This document shows, in pieces, positions 23,255 through 35,855 of a stretch of 64,000 nucleotides of DNA. Numbering within the stretch: position 1 is the first letter of the stretch; each line of letters begins with the position of its first letter. The notes below the pieces were generated by a model. It did not search any database. It saw only the letters and a list, made by a program, of their open reading frames with translations, and had not been told where the DNA came from. The DNA is from Ectobius pallidus (taxonomy: Eukaryota > Arthropoda > Insecta > Blattodea > Ectobiidae), in the NCBI GenBank assembly GCA_964059195.1, contig CAXKWD010000006.1, positions 135,220,039 through 135,284,038 of the forward strand. Reading direction: 5' to 3'. The position numbers and the translations under genes are program-made.

Positions 23255-24628
23255 CAGGGTGTCTATAAAAGAACTCCGGGGTTTTAAAAATTCATATATT
23301 ATTAACTATAGAAGATAGCAAAAAGTAGTTAATTTCTCCGAAACGAGTAGCTCATCAAGTTTTACTCATACCAATTGGGAATGTTTTCATGAACAGTTGG
23401 TAGCGCTGCGGAGCGTTGACCTTGAAACAACGTAACAATCAGTGCCGTCTGGAATTCCACGCTATGGCGACGCCGCAACAAAAGGCTCAATGCGTTATTT
23501 GGCTTATAGAAACTAATTCTGTTGTTACGGCACGAAGAAACTTTCGACGTAATTATGGTGTTGACCCGCCTACGGACAAAACAATTCGCCAATGGTTAAG
23601 TGCTTTCAAGGAAACAGGAAGTGTTTTAAAGCAAAAGTCGCCGGGTAGGCCGCGTGTGTCACAAGAGAATGTGGACAGAATCAGAGCTTCATGCCTTCGA
23701 AACCCTAAGAAATCATTGACAAGACGCAGTCTGGAGTTGGGTTTACCAAGATCAACAGTTCATAAGGTAGTTCATAAAAGACTTCGTTTAACTGCTTACA
23801 AGATCCAACTGTTACACCACATTAAACCGGCAGACAAGATTAAGAGATATGACTTTGTTGTTTCTATGAAAGACAAAATTGATGGAAATAATGATTTTTA
23901 AAAAAATGTTATTTTCAGTGATGAAGCTACTTTCCATGTGAACGGGTCTGTAAACAGACATAATTGCAGAATTTGGGGTTCAGAGCCGCCCCATGAGTTC
24001 ATTGAGTATGAACGTGACATGCCCAAAGTGAATGTTTGGTATGGTCTTATGCATGATAGAGTCATAGGTCCCTTCATTTTTGCTGAAAGAAGTATCGATG
24101 GTGACGTCTACTGTGACATGTTAGAGGAGTATGTTTTTCCTCAGATAGATGACATTGAGGCGGAGAAGGGTTTAGACTATTTCCAACAAGATGGGGCACC
24201 GCCACACTTCAGTTTGCGTGTGCGTGAGGCACTTAACGCTCGACTCGGCAACAGATGGATTGGAAGGGAAGGACCTACTCCATGGCCTCCAAGGAGTCCT
24301 GATATGACTCCCTTGGACTTTTTCTTCTGGGGACATATCAAGAATCTTGTGTATGCGGAGAAAATCCGTGATGTTGGCCATCTCAGGGAACGAATAATCA
24401 ATTGCGTGGCAACCGTCCCCCCAGACATGCTGGCCAGGACATGGGAAGAGGTGGAATACCGTTTCGATGTGTGCCGTGCTACTAACGGGGCTCATATTGA
24501 ACTACATTAAATTGTAAAAAAACTTGAAAATGCAACTTTTCCAACCACGTATAAAGCATTTATATACGTTTTTTACTTCATTAAAATACATTGCCTCAAA
24601 ACCCCGGAGTTCTTTTATAGACACCCTG
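23255..24628 (+). mobile_element. mariner-family (DD41D) transposon, near-intact, 1374 bp
   Basis: Perfect 31-bp terminal inverted repeats begin CAGGGTGTCTATAAAAGAAC and are bounded by TA at 23253-23254 and 24629-24630. The single gene inside lies on the plus strand. Intact repeats, full-length structure and one visible disabling change suggest a fairly recent insertion. It sits inside the older TA-flanked element at 22534-25120. Confidence 0.93.
23464..24510 (+). pseudogene. mariner-type transposase (DD41D), one in-frame stop
   Basis: The frame encodes 348 codons including a TAA at 23899-23901; the two open parts are in the same frame. The N-terminal part has two helix-turn-helix-like regions joined by a GRPR motif (SPGRPR near residue 60). 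The catalytic triad reads D153 (FSDEATF), D243 (QQDGAPPH) and D285 (SPDMTPLDFFFWG), with 41 residues between the second and third Asp. That spacing differs from classical mariner (34) and matches the DD41D group that includes rosa-type elements. The enzyme would cut and paste the element via the 31-bp repeats. I chose the ATG before ATPQQKAQ; an in-frame ATG at 23416 would add 16 residues. The stop lies just before the first catalytic block, so this copy can make no complete transposase. Confidence 0.9.
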
Positions 24629-25122
24629 TATTGTATTATTTTTCATATTTACGTTTTCCTGTCATCAACTAACAAAGTCGAAAGATGGAGATGAATGATG
24701 TAGACTCAGAAATGTATCAGAACTTTTCAGTTACTCAGAATTGATTCTGTTTTCCAAAATATGTTTATTTTTACGTTGTGATAACTTATTTGGCACTTAA
24801 ATTTATTTTATTTGTATATATTTATTGGAGAAGAGCTAACTAGTCTTTCTACTTTTTACCTGTACTTTCTACCTTCGAAAACTGTCCCTATGTCCTATGG
24901 CAATCTCCCCCTGACACCTCGGGTGAGATGGCCAACGCACCATTTTTTTAAATGTAGGGATTTCTCACCCTAAATCACTTTTTTTTTCTCCATAAAAAAT
25001 TTTGCTATGAGAAAGTGACATCCAAGGACCTAATTAAACATTTTGCACACGAATTATCTTGAAAATCCTTCAAGTTATTAAGCATTAAAAAAAGCATTGC
25101 CATCTCACCCGGATTTACCCTA

Positions 25123-25928
25123 TTATCGCTGAAGAATTCGTATTTTCTGAAATAAGCATACCGGACCACTAGACATTCAGTCTAGTCTCTTGTACGATCT
25201 TTATTATGTTGGCCAGGAGGTTTAAGACATCCTTCACAGTATATTTTTACTGAGAAAGTTAGAAAAATGTGTCTTACTACATGTGTGGTCATTGCATTTA
25301 AAGAAACTGGGGTTTTGTGATATTAATAGAAATGTAATTGCAGCTGAATCAGAAGATAGAAGAAAAATAAACAAAAAAATAACTATTATGAATGAAAATA
25401 AAATTCCGGAATGAAGAGAGGATCTGACGATAAAGAAAGAGAGAAAATGACGTGAAGTGAGCAAAGGATAGAGCGAAAGAGGAAACAGTGAAATAAATCT
25501 GGAGCCTGCTTCCACTTTCTTTCCTGAAAGATAATGGGATGTATACATGGCGCATTAAGGAGTAACGCTACACAAAGCAATATTTCATCTTTATCAGAGG
25601 AAACTTGTGGCCTTCTTTCTGACTTAAGAAAAGACTCTCTCCTTCTCTGCATCGCTAAAAGATTCGCTGATATAAACTAAATATGACTTCAAACAAACTC
25701 CATGGCATAACAAGAAAGTCCTCTATCCCATTACGCACTTAGACCACACGAGCCAACAGGCAAGTGCTTTTATTGCAGACTTTATAATGAGAACAAAATT
25801 CCATTATAATTTCTCATTTATTTTAAATTCCAATATTATAATTTCCTTTGAATTGTGAATTACATAAAACGAGGCTAGTCTTGGATAGGAATAGCAAATA
25901 GCTTTTGTGTAGAAATGCAGTTATATAA
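25123..25928. other. No recognisable gene or repeat
   Basis: Purine-rich patch at 25380-25500 generates chance frames on the minus strand; nothing else recognised. Confidence 0.45.
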
Positions 25929-26755
25929 TCTCTATATATATATAAAAGGCTTTGTCCTGACTGACTGACTGACTGACTGACAGGAATCAACGTAGAGCCT
26001 AAACTGTAACAGGTAGAGACTTGGAATTTTGACAGTACCTTCGTTTCATAATGTAGGTGCTCACTAAGAAAGGATTTTGCAAAATGTTGATTTTAAATGC
26101 CAAAAATTAAATGTTTTTGAGAATACTTAATCCCTTTTTACGCAGAATTATGAAATACAAATCTCAGAACATATTGTTGCCAATGGTATCAGATGGGTTT
26201 GGAAAAAAGAACGAAATGCAAGTTTGACAAATAAGAGAAGTTATCAATATAATTCATGTTATAAATAAATATTACCGAATGAAATCCACGAAAATAATGC
26301 AGTTACATAACTTTCTCTACCCTGGACATAGAGAAAACAAAACGAGGTATGGTAATGTGTATATTATTATATCGCAGGTTTTTGGAGAGAGAAGTATGAA
26401 AGTGATATTGCTTTCTGTTTAATTTCATCCCCAAAACAGTTTTATGGTAACATGAGAGTGGGAAATAAAATTTTCCGCCTCGATATTACAATTTTATCTT
26501 ACAGGAATTTCTCTACCAGGCTTGCTGTGCACTGTACAAGCGATGGGATGCAAAATTCTACATCTTCTATGAGCCACAAAAAAACTATATCAAGCGTTTT
26601 CTGAGGGAATAGTTTGAGTGTAATAAGTCGTTCTTCCTATTTCAAATTATAAATGCCTATATAAGGACCTAGAATTTAAAAATCGAAAATCCTTCATAAG
26701 TTCATTTCCAATTACAAAATAAAAAACCCGGGCGACGCCGGGTCTTTTAAGCTAG
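25929..26755 (+). mobile_element. Helitron-like non-autonomous element, copy 2
   Basis: Starts TCTCTATATATATATAAAAG after an A, followed by (CTGA)n, and ends with the hairpin CCCGGGCGACGCCGGG, nine further bases and CTAG. It is the reverse complement of the copy at 839-1624 along its length, apart from an extra 50-60 bp near 26480-26540. The 3' flanking base is G instead of the expected T. No coding content. Confidence 0.75.
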
Positions 26756-28221
26756 GCGACTACAAAAGAACCAAACTTAGTATCTCATGAACGCACTGCC
26801 AACGGACTGCCATTAACAAAACAGAATTAAATTGTGAGATTAATTGCCATAGCAACCGGGAAAAGAAGAGCATTGAATGACTTGGACGAAACTCACTATA
26901 CGAGGATATTTCTGGGCTAGGGAACTCGAATCTGAGGTAGTTTCTCCCCGGGCATCACACTGTAATCGTGAAATGTACATCGAAACCGGGATTTTAGTTT
27001 TTTAATTATCTATTGTTTTAATTATTTATGCATGATTTGGATAAGGTGAAAACAACACGGATAATACGGGGTTTGCTGTAACTATTTTTTTAACGTTTAG
27101 AAAACTAATATTGTGTTACAAGTTTTTGTATGAGAATGTACTGTGGAAATACGATAATTTGACACCTAGCATTGTTCTGTTCTACAAACAGTCGTCTCTA
27201 CTTTAATGTACATTATTACATGAAAACCCTATCAACTGTTCAGTCACACATTTCTGTAGCGTTTACTGTTCATATCAGTAAACAATGCATCGAAGGAAAT
27301 CAGATAATCTGAAGTTATGATTCACATAACCGGCGTTTAACTGCATTAACCGTGGTTACTGTGTCATGTTATAAATAATATTACCAGATATTCCAGTAGA
27401 AATTTCCAGTTCGCCAGCAAATTATGTAGCATATGAGAACGAAATGGTATAAGCTATATTTAAACCTAATTTTGAGAGCTGTACGTTATATTGTTTGCTG
27501 TGAAATAATGAGGTGCATTTAAATACACAATACTAGGTAAATAAATTGATTTAGCGTGCCGGCCAGCCACCAACATAAGCTTATTTGTGTTTTAATTACG
27601 TAGTTGCACAAAACAACCACCTGTTCCGTGCAAGTTTCCCAGACCCCTGATTCCTGTAACACCGCCAAGAAGTTTAATTTTGTTCATTATCATGTTCCCG
27701 AATGTTGTAATTACCACTATCTAAAGTAGAAAGTCTTTGTTTGTAGAATTTTGATTCGAAACATTGTAGGAAGCTTTATTGGAAGTTCAAATAAATTAAT
27801 TTTAACCTTGAATATTGCTATCAGGCGTAGGCCTAATACGAAGTAAGAAGGTTTAAACTGTAAGGCCTGAAATCTTTTTTTTATCTCTGAAATTAGGTTT
27901 CATCTCCTCTAGTACGCCTATAGTTAAGTGTATGTTTTGTTTTTGGGAGTGTGTATGTGTGAAAGAGAGAGACAGTAAGAGAAAGAGAGACAGAAACAGA
28001 CAGACAGACAGAAAGAGAGAACAGGAGTTTTCAATTAACACAGTTTCCTCTATCGAGGCTTATTATAGTCGTCTTGCTATTATCCTCCCCAGCGATGCTG
28101 CTTTTGAAGTAGTGTTGTTTGTTTAATGCAAGAAGGACACACTCGTTAATAGCCGCGTGTTGAAGTGTTGCCATATTGGAAGCGAGAATCAAATAAAAGC
28201 CAAAATTTTGTATGATATTAC
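26756..28221. other. No recognisable gene; a GA-rich simple repeat
   Basis: 27955-28020 is a GAGA/GACA simple-sequence stretch. The rest is unrecognised AT-rich DNA. Confidence 0.45.
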
Positions 28222-28826
28222 TAGGGACCGGATTCTTAGGTTTTTACCTATTTTTTTCCTTGCTTCCAAAACAAAAAGCGCTCATACACTTTTTCGAATC
28301 ATGTCCATAGGATTCACTCACATTAATTCTGTGGCACCTAAAAATACCTAAATGGGGTATAAAAACCTAAATATACCTAAACGAGATATAAAACCTAAAA
28401 TATCTAGTTTAGGCTACTTTTTTTGTCTTTTTTGTTTGTCAGTTGAGGAATCGATATTTTGCGGAGAGACAATAATTTTTGTCGGGTTGAAATTAACAAA
28501 AGAGGAAGTGTAAGAGTACCGGCGTAGTCCTTTTAAAATATTCGTACGAACAACCATTGTTGCCGTGTATGAACAAGGATGTAGATTTCTGTGTTTCAAA
28601 GCACTTGTTTGCATTTAGTATTGCCCTGTTATCCATACTGAGTGGTCACACTGTGTTTTAAGAAGACGTGTTAATTATGTATTGAATCCTATGCAGCACA
28701 TTCAAATTCATTAAACCAATTATTCTACGCGAAAACTATATTTTGGACAAAAAACCTAAAAAGAACTATTTCACCTAATGGAAAACCTAAAAATGTGTTT
28801 TTAAAAACCTAAAAATCCGGTCCCTA
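28222..28826. mobile_element. hAT-like MITE, TAGGG/CCTAAA family, with perfect 8-bp TSD
   Basis: Ends TAGGGACCGGATTCTTAGG and TAGGGACCGGATTTTTAGG are flanked by GATATTAC on both sides (28214-28221, 28827-28834). Near the ends the words ACCTAAA and CCTAAAA recur about a dozen times. No transposase frame; a 66-codon frame on the minus strand is probably chance. Confidence 0.88.
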
Positions 28827-28834
28827 GATATTAC

Positions 28835-30319
28835 TATTGTCATTAGATTGACTTGGAAACAGAGTCTGCCACCTGCTTGGATTTAAGAGTGCAAACTACT
28901 GTTTACCCTCAAGAAACAATAATATAATCTGGCAGACCGCAAAAGGAGATGCCAATGTTTGACTCGCCGAATGGGGATACATTTGACGTAACGGTATCAT
29001 GTAACGGTATCTTCACATCTGATCATCACATAGGCTTAAATGAAGGGTTATTATTTCTCGCTGGAGAAATATTTACACAATAATAATAAAATATAGCGCA
29101 TTTTCCTTAGTCATTGAATTGTGATTTATAAACTATACATTTTAATCCAGCAAAATCCATCTGACAACATTTGTGATAATTTTCATGTAAGGCCATTTGA
29201 AATTCAAAACAATGTTAACTACGATAATGAAACTTCATTATGATGGGTTTAGTTTGTCATATTCAACCATTGATATAAAACATATCAATTTATATATTTA
29301 TGAAAATAAATACTTGTGTTAACTAATTAAAATAACACCAGACTTCATGCCTTTCTAATGATCGATAAAAACCTGTCCCTTGATCAATCGTCAACAGCTA
29401 TATCATAATTTAGTGTTTCCATAATCTGCAAAATTTACAGACTAATCACATGACTGGTCGCCACTGCATTAGTCTCTTTTTTTATTCATAACTACTGACT
29501 ACAGCGTTAGCAACGAAGTTCCTTTGTTTTGCATTCTTTTCTACCCAGTGGTGGCCATGCCCTGGGAGATTTTATGCTGTAACAGGAAAAATTGAATCCA
29601 TAGAGCAAAAATCTCCTAATAAAAGTTGCTTGTCTATGTCCCCTCTATACACAGGTAAAATATTTCGGTGTTATTCATTAACACCCTGTATATAGGAACA
29701 TGGAACTAAGACAAACAATGTAAGGCAGTTCGTTTATGCATAGAAACGTTCGACATAGCATTTTCGCCTTTATAGTGCAACATTGTCAAAGGATATGTTT
29801 ATATTATAGAATGCAGAAGCAATATGATTTCAGGTAGTGTCTCCCTCCCCTGGGAATATCGGCAACGCGCGGAACAATTTCGTTGCAAGAATTCAATGCA
29901 CGCTGCACTGTTACATAATAATATCTGACTCCCATACAGCCGCGGGGAACGCTTCTGTGCCGATACGCTCAACCATAAACACACAAATATTTACTATCCA
30001 TCCGCTGAATTTGAAGTGAAAATAAATTCTATATATAAAACGAGCGGATTTTGAAACTTCCTCCGCCTCTTAGGCCTACTTTGACCTTGGTCTTCCTCAC
30101 ACGGTATGTTCAAGGTAGATATGTTATTACATGAAAGTTTCCTGTTGAATTCAGAATTTTCTTAGAAAGCCCATATTCCCACCATTTATACAAGCCATCA
30201 AAGAAATAAGATTACTGAAGTAATCCTCAGAAATTGTGCTTTATCCCAGTGTCATTTTAACCCAAGGTACATCATTATTATAGTCCATGAAGTCATTCCA
30301 CAAGAATGCCATGAGGAAG
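28835..30319. other. No gene recognised; a solitary mariner-like end
   Basis: Near 29670-29692 the sequence TTAACACCCTGTATA looks like one end of a Tc1/mariner element, but no partner end was found. Confidence 0.4.
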
Positions 30320-30605
30320 ACGATTAAGGCAAAGCCGGAAGGTCTCCATTGAGGTCAATGAGATTTTCAATTGGCCTAATCCTTTTGGTGGCACTATGGC
30401 CCTGGAATTGGTTCAGCCTTTAACAGAAATGAGTAGTCTGCCGGGAGAAATCTTGGTGTTACGGCTGTCAACCTTCCCTACTTCATGTGCCTAGGGTCTT
30501 AAATGTCTTGGAGCGTTAACTTCCTGGAATCCTAAGGGACTCGTTGCCTGTATAGCGTCTTTATTTCTCCAGAGATCAAATAAAATATTATCTTGTAAAG
30601 AATGT
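30320..30605 (+). mobile_element. SINE family 1, 5'-truncated copy
   Basis: Shares with the copy at 61030-61310 the order CCGGAAGGTC, GATTTTCAATTGGCCTA-ATCC, GGTGGCACTATG-CCCTGG and GGTTCAGCCT. The tRNA-like head is degenerate, and an A-rich tail ends near 30600. Confidence 0.65.
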
Positions 30606-32960
30606 GCTTAGGATATCACTGCACAGAAATCTGTTAACCATGTTTGTGAGTGATTCAAAATGGCAGTGCACAATGTTTTCTTAACGCTAATGTATTTAAA
30701 TAAGAAAAGCATTATATAGTAAATACAGATATCCAGCTAATTAATTTCCTACCGTTTTTTATTAATATACTGTTCTCGAGTTGCTAACCAGGTGAGTAAT
30801 TTGGAAAACACCGAAGTTTCAGAGGAACACGCTTCCTCCATCTTCAGGGAATACTGAGTGATCAGTAAGCGTTGAGTATAGTGAAATGCGTTATTTGTCA
30901 TTTCCTAATACCTATACTAATACCTATAATTTGCTATACTGTATGCAAATAGTTTCAATGCCTTTTTTAAAAGGCGTTAAAGAATCTATAAACTGTAGAA
31001 TAGAGCGTTCTATCTGAATTCTTGGTTCGTCTACACCGGTTATTCTTAATACATCTCCGGTGACGCTGTGACGTTGGTATTGTGCTTATTTTATTGTATT
31101 ATTACTCTAGAATTAGGATGTAAGGACAAAATTTTGTTGTATAATATTCAGGGGAATAAATGTTAAAATTACCGCAGATACAAAGAAAAATACTCGTAGA
31201 TAAAATGTGTTACCTTCAGTGAATGGCATAGTACTGAATCGAAAATTACAAGAAATTCAAGTTTCGCAAAATGGTTCGTCACTTGCCGCATGCCTCTAAG
31301 CTTTTCATAATCTTTTGTAACTGTAAGTAATTCGATAATTTAGAAAACTAAACCAACGTATCGCTCTATCCTGAACCTTTGAGGAGAATATCAGAACAGA
31401 GCTACAAACAATCTAAGCAAGAATTTGCTGATAGATGTTCATTGCTGATACGGCACGCTTTCAATAAAGGAATACCGCTTTCTCCAGACTTTAGCTGTAT
31501 TGCTTGTAGACCTATATGGTAGTAAAGATTTAAAGGATACAGTACCTTGAGCTCTTGTAAAATGGCGAGCGAAGGTTCTAAAACCGAACAATCTTTGTAT
31601 TTAATTTTCGCGGAAACTGCCACTTTATTTAAGGACCACGAAGGGATTTTTTTAAATTCCTTCTTCTACTGATGTGAAGAAGAAAGTAAATAATTAGAAC
31701 AGATCGGATAGCACTTAATCGAAAAACGTAGGTTAAAGATTTAGGGACAATATATGGTTTTTCTTCTGAAAAAAGGCTTACTTGGGACATATAGGCATTA
31801 AATTATTAACACTTTTCCCAGGCAGGAGCGGAGGATTTAAACGCTTACTACAAATTTGTTGTATCTGCAGCCATGGGTTCCTATTCAAAATATTGTTTAT
31901 TCAGTCCTTCTGCTAGCCTTAGGAGTTTGTATGGGGAATTTCCGAACATCCTGTATATTGAAGAGGCATGTTATGGAAGTGCCGTATGATAAAGCCAAGG
32001 CTCGTCAGAGGACGATGAATGCAATTAACGCTTCAAATGACGAATTGTGTAACGGACTAACTTACGCAAGGCAAACTTTATGCAGATGTCCCGAGTAGCA
32101 ACGCATCATAATTGGTCGTAATCATATTATAAACCCGAAACCTCTGCTTCTAAGAATCTTCTATTCATGCATACCTACGGTGACCATACGTCCCGAGAAA
32201 ATCGGGAATAGTAACTTTGACCCGGAGTTTAGAATAAAACTCCGAATGTTCCAAATAATCTGATAATTGTGGGAAAACAGAAGTCATAAAACAGAAAATA
32301 AAAAATTGGTTTTATAATATGAAAATAAAAAGGGAAGCAAATATTTTAATCACATTTATCAGAGTCTACTTTGATCTTATAACTTAGTAATCGTGATTTA
32401 TTATTATTATTTCAATAAAAGATTTGAAATCTAAATTTTTATTTCACCACTTTTATCCCGCTTTGAGTCTACCTTTACCGACATTCGTAAGTTTTATTCG
32501 CCATAAAATCGTAACCCTGTGCTCTATGCTCCATGGAGTGCGGTTGGTTGATTGAACTCGGTATATAGCATAGATAATTGTTTCAAAACCATTTGTAAAA
32601 TAAAATAAAATCAGGTAAACTGATTTAAAAAAGTGCCAGTATGTTTTTGTTTAATCAGTTATGACTGCAATTATGATATGCAGAATATGTTTTTTTTTAA
32701 ATTGATTTCCAAGTTAAACTCCAGGTTTATTCATTAAGCAGGGCTTACGGAAGAAGAAAGGTCTACCATCTCGGCCATCTGGGTCATTTTAACGGTCTAC
32801 TTGGATAAGCGCATGTAAAACATTAGTGTTTTTTGTCATAGCTACCTGTATTTTAATTTCCAAGGCCTTATAAAATCACAGTAAAACAATAGGCTATGTT
32901 GTCAAGATAACTAATTTTCATTTTTTTTTAATAAATTCTTTCGAATACGTATATTGCCAT
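30606..32960. other. No recognisable gene or confirmed repeat
   Basis: The stretch 32170-32520 begins GGTGACCATACGTCCCGAGA, which resembles a hAT-type MITE end, but I could not pair it with a matching end. Confidence 0.35.
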
Positions 32961-33520
32961 AAAATAGGCACTAAATTGAGCATTACTCCGAAACAGATCA
33001 ACCGATTTTATCCATTATGAATAGACGTCTTCCCATGGACATTGTAAATGTGTATACCAAGTTTCATAAAAATCCGGTAAAGCGTATTTGAGTTACCGCG
33101 TCTTTAAAATATACACTAAATTGGGTTTTACTCCGGTACCGGTCAACAGATTAGGTTCAAATTCAATAGGGCACTTCTCATGGACGTCATAAATGGGTAT
33201 ACCAGGTTTCATGGAAATCCGTTACAGCGTATTTGAGTGATGGCGCCTTTCTATGAGAAAGGCGCCATAATCTATTAAAATAGGCACTAAATTGGGCATT
33301 ACTCCGGTACCGGTGAACCGATTTGGTTCAATATCAATAGGGTTCTTCCCATCGACATTATGAATGTTTATACCAAGTTTCATGAAAATCCGAAAAAGCG
33401 TACTTGAGTTATGGTGCGTACAGACGCACGGACAGACGGACGGACAGACAGACAGACAGACGGACAGACATTTTTTCGTCCCCCACACAATCTCATAAAG
33501 TACCATACTGGCACTTAATA
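32961..33520 (+). repeat. Three-unit tandem repeat (about 155 bp) ending in a GACA microsatellite
   Basis: Units begin near 32961, 33110 and 33276 with AGGCACTAAATTG-GCATTACTCC and share CCAAGTTTCAT-AAAATCCG and AGCGTA-TTGAGTTA. The second and third units are separated by a perfect hairpin (TGGCGCCTTTC, 5-base loop, GAAAGGCGCCA; 33241-33267). The third unit runs into (GACA/GACG)n at 33425-33470. It resembles end regions of DNA transposons but no class is certain. Confidence 0.75.
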
Positions 33521-35786
33521 AAATAAATAAGCTTAAGTCCGATCTTAAGTCCGATAATACTAGATGTTCAAATAGTCAGCTCGAAAGCCATACCAACAAG
33601 TAACAGTGACAAATTGCCAAACGAAAGTAAAGCAAGGTTTCATTTGACGGTCTGAGAGAGAGTTCGAGTATCTATTTTTTTTAGGAAACAGGGTTAAGCC
33701 AAGCCTCGTAACGGCAAGAGGAAGCTACGGGTAAAAGACATGCATACAAATGGATACGAACGAGGCAGAAGAAATTGGAAAAATGTAATCTTATTTGACT
33801 GCCTTATGACTGACGTTTCTAATGCCTTTCGTAGAAACATTGACTTAACTATACTTTATTCCGATTCTTTCTTCGTGCTCAACTGATTGAAATATCAGAT
33901 GCATCTGTCGGTGCTATTAAAATATTTCCAGTTTTATAAGAAAAATATTGAGAATGACATTTACTTCTAAAAGTAATAGATTTTCTTCGACGGATTTCAT
34001 TAAATTTAATACACATAATTTTAAAGTGTGTTTTATTTAATTCACATTGTTTTTAATCAATTTTTTATTAACCTATTATGCTCCTAATTCGATGTTATGA
34101 ATATCGAACAACTTTATAAGTTGCATTGTTGTTTTATTATCATAAAACTTCTCAAAGTTTAATTCCTCCAAACACTGTCAAAATACAAGATGAATACCGC
34201 GTTTCGTTTTGCGGAAACAAAATGCAGGACTATTACTGGGCAGTTACAAAGTCTAAACGTTGGTTTGAGATTTTACAATACTTTTATTGCTGAGCATCCT
34301 GATTTAATAAAATGCAATGTCAATCAATTTAAAAAAATATAAATTTAAAAAAGCTATTTAATAGTAGTAAACAAATCTTGTAATTGTCTTGTATTTAATT
34401 TATTTCATCTTAATTTTTCCACCTATTTCTATTTCTAAATGTAGACGTATTTGTAAAATTTAACTACTTCTTTTGTAATCTTGAATTTACCACTTTTTTT
34501 ATATTTTTTTAAACATTGTGAACTGATTTCAACTTAGGTATTTAATTAGTGTGTATATTTGTAAGTTTTCATCTTTTCCTCTTATTTATTATAAGTTATT
34601 GGTAATTGCAGGCACTAAACACAGGCTTTGATTTTGTAAGATTCGTTGATTTTGTAACGCATGCTAGTTTTGTTGTTTGTAAGTAAGTTTAAAAATATAT
34701 ATGTTTAAAAATTTATCTGCGGTGCACACAAAAACACACAAAAATAAAAGGATTCCCTCTTGAAAACCCCACTAAAAACTTCACAGTCTTCAAGACAAGG
34801 GTAGGTAAAAGTTCGAGGCAAAATATCAGTAAATTACAATCTGGCAGACACTTTTGGAAAAACTTGAAACACTCGTCCTCCGATAGACGGCTGAGAAATT
34901 TCAACGACCTTATTGTTAAGATAATCTATGATGGAAACAGAATGATTGTGTCTTAAGTATATTTTAATAATGTATACATTCTCAAACATACCTGATTTTA
35001 TTGTTTACCTTAATAACTATTCAATATAGACTAGCAGGGGTGCGGGGCAGGTTTTTTTTAGAGTAGGCTAGTCATGATATGCCCGCATGACAACGATATC
35101 CATATCTAGGTCTACATTCCTAGAGGAAAAGTAGAATACATAGGTCTGTTCGTAAAGCTAAATCATATACTGCCTTTTACCACAACGATTCCACACATTT
35201 TTACTTTGAAAAATGACCCTGTAATGTTGTCCAAAGCAGTCCAACTTAGGCCTAATTCTTGAAATGGAATCATCTATTAGTGACCGATTGCCTGAACTTT
35301 ACTCATCTCAAGGATAACAGTAAAATCAACTAATATTATCATGGACTTTAAGGTTATTAACATAACTAAAAATGCGTCCTATGAAACAAATGGAAATTGT
35401 TGCATAGATCAATAATTTACATAAATAATTATTCATTAGCATGCCAGTGTTTATGACAGTCATAATGTCAAATATTTCAGGGAATTAGTAACACATCAGT
35501 GGTTTTAATTAATATCTGATTACATTCGGAAAATGAATTCAGTTAATAGATACTAGTTACGAGTTGTGACGCCACATACTAGGAAGTTCGATATTATGAA
35601 CCAGAGTTAAATATTATGTTAAAATATCTGCATCCTGACAGAAGAAATGAGGGATTAATTCTCAAAGCCTTAATATATTAATTGTACAGATAGCTAAGCG
35701 ACTCGAGAAGCCAATGTAAATTATGAGAACCATGTAAGCTAATGTATTCAACCTTCAGGTAATCTACTAATGTATATTACTGCTGA
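33521..35786. other. No recognisable gene or repeat
   Basis: Very AT-rich; no coding or repeat signature recognised. Confidence 0.4.
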
Positions 35787-35804
35787 TTATATTATTATTA
35801 TTAA

Positions 35805-35853
<49 letters not shown>

Positions 35854-35855
35854 AT
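35787..35855. repeat. (ATT)n microsatellite
   Basis: Trinucleotide tract with two single interruptions; it creates poly-Ile frames on both strands. Confidence 0.95.

Larger units (their letters stand above)
22534..25120. mobile_element. TA-flanked non-autonomous element (pogo/Tc1-like) containing a mariner insertion
   Basis: Ends GGGTAATTCCGGGAGAGACG and (reverse complement) GGGTAAATCCGGGTGAGATG form inverted repeats of about 27 bp with several mismatches, next to TA on both sides (22532-22533, 25121-25122). Without the mariner element the length is about 1.2 kb. The word GGGAGAGATGGCC or its complement recurs at about 22542, 22560, 22874, 22901, 22921, 24912 and 25098. No transposase was recognised in the remaining sequence. 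Confidence 0.7.

Noticed and set aside
24172..24495. Minus-strand frames of 83 and 107 codons
   Set aside because: They are shadows of the transposase gene on the plus strand.
29670..29692. Second mariner element
   Set aside because: Only one end-like sequence (ACACCCTGTATA) is present; no partner end or transposase nearby. The same holds for 51143-51156.
32170..32520. hAT-like MITE beginning GGTGACCATACGTCCCG
   Set aside because: A possible right end near 32515 (CGTAACCCTG) does not pair well and no 8-bp duplication was found.
32961..33520. CRISPR-like array
   Set aside because: Units are about 155 bp, diverged and without short uniform repeats and unique spacers; the genome is eukaryotic.
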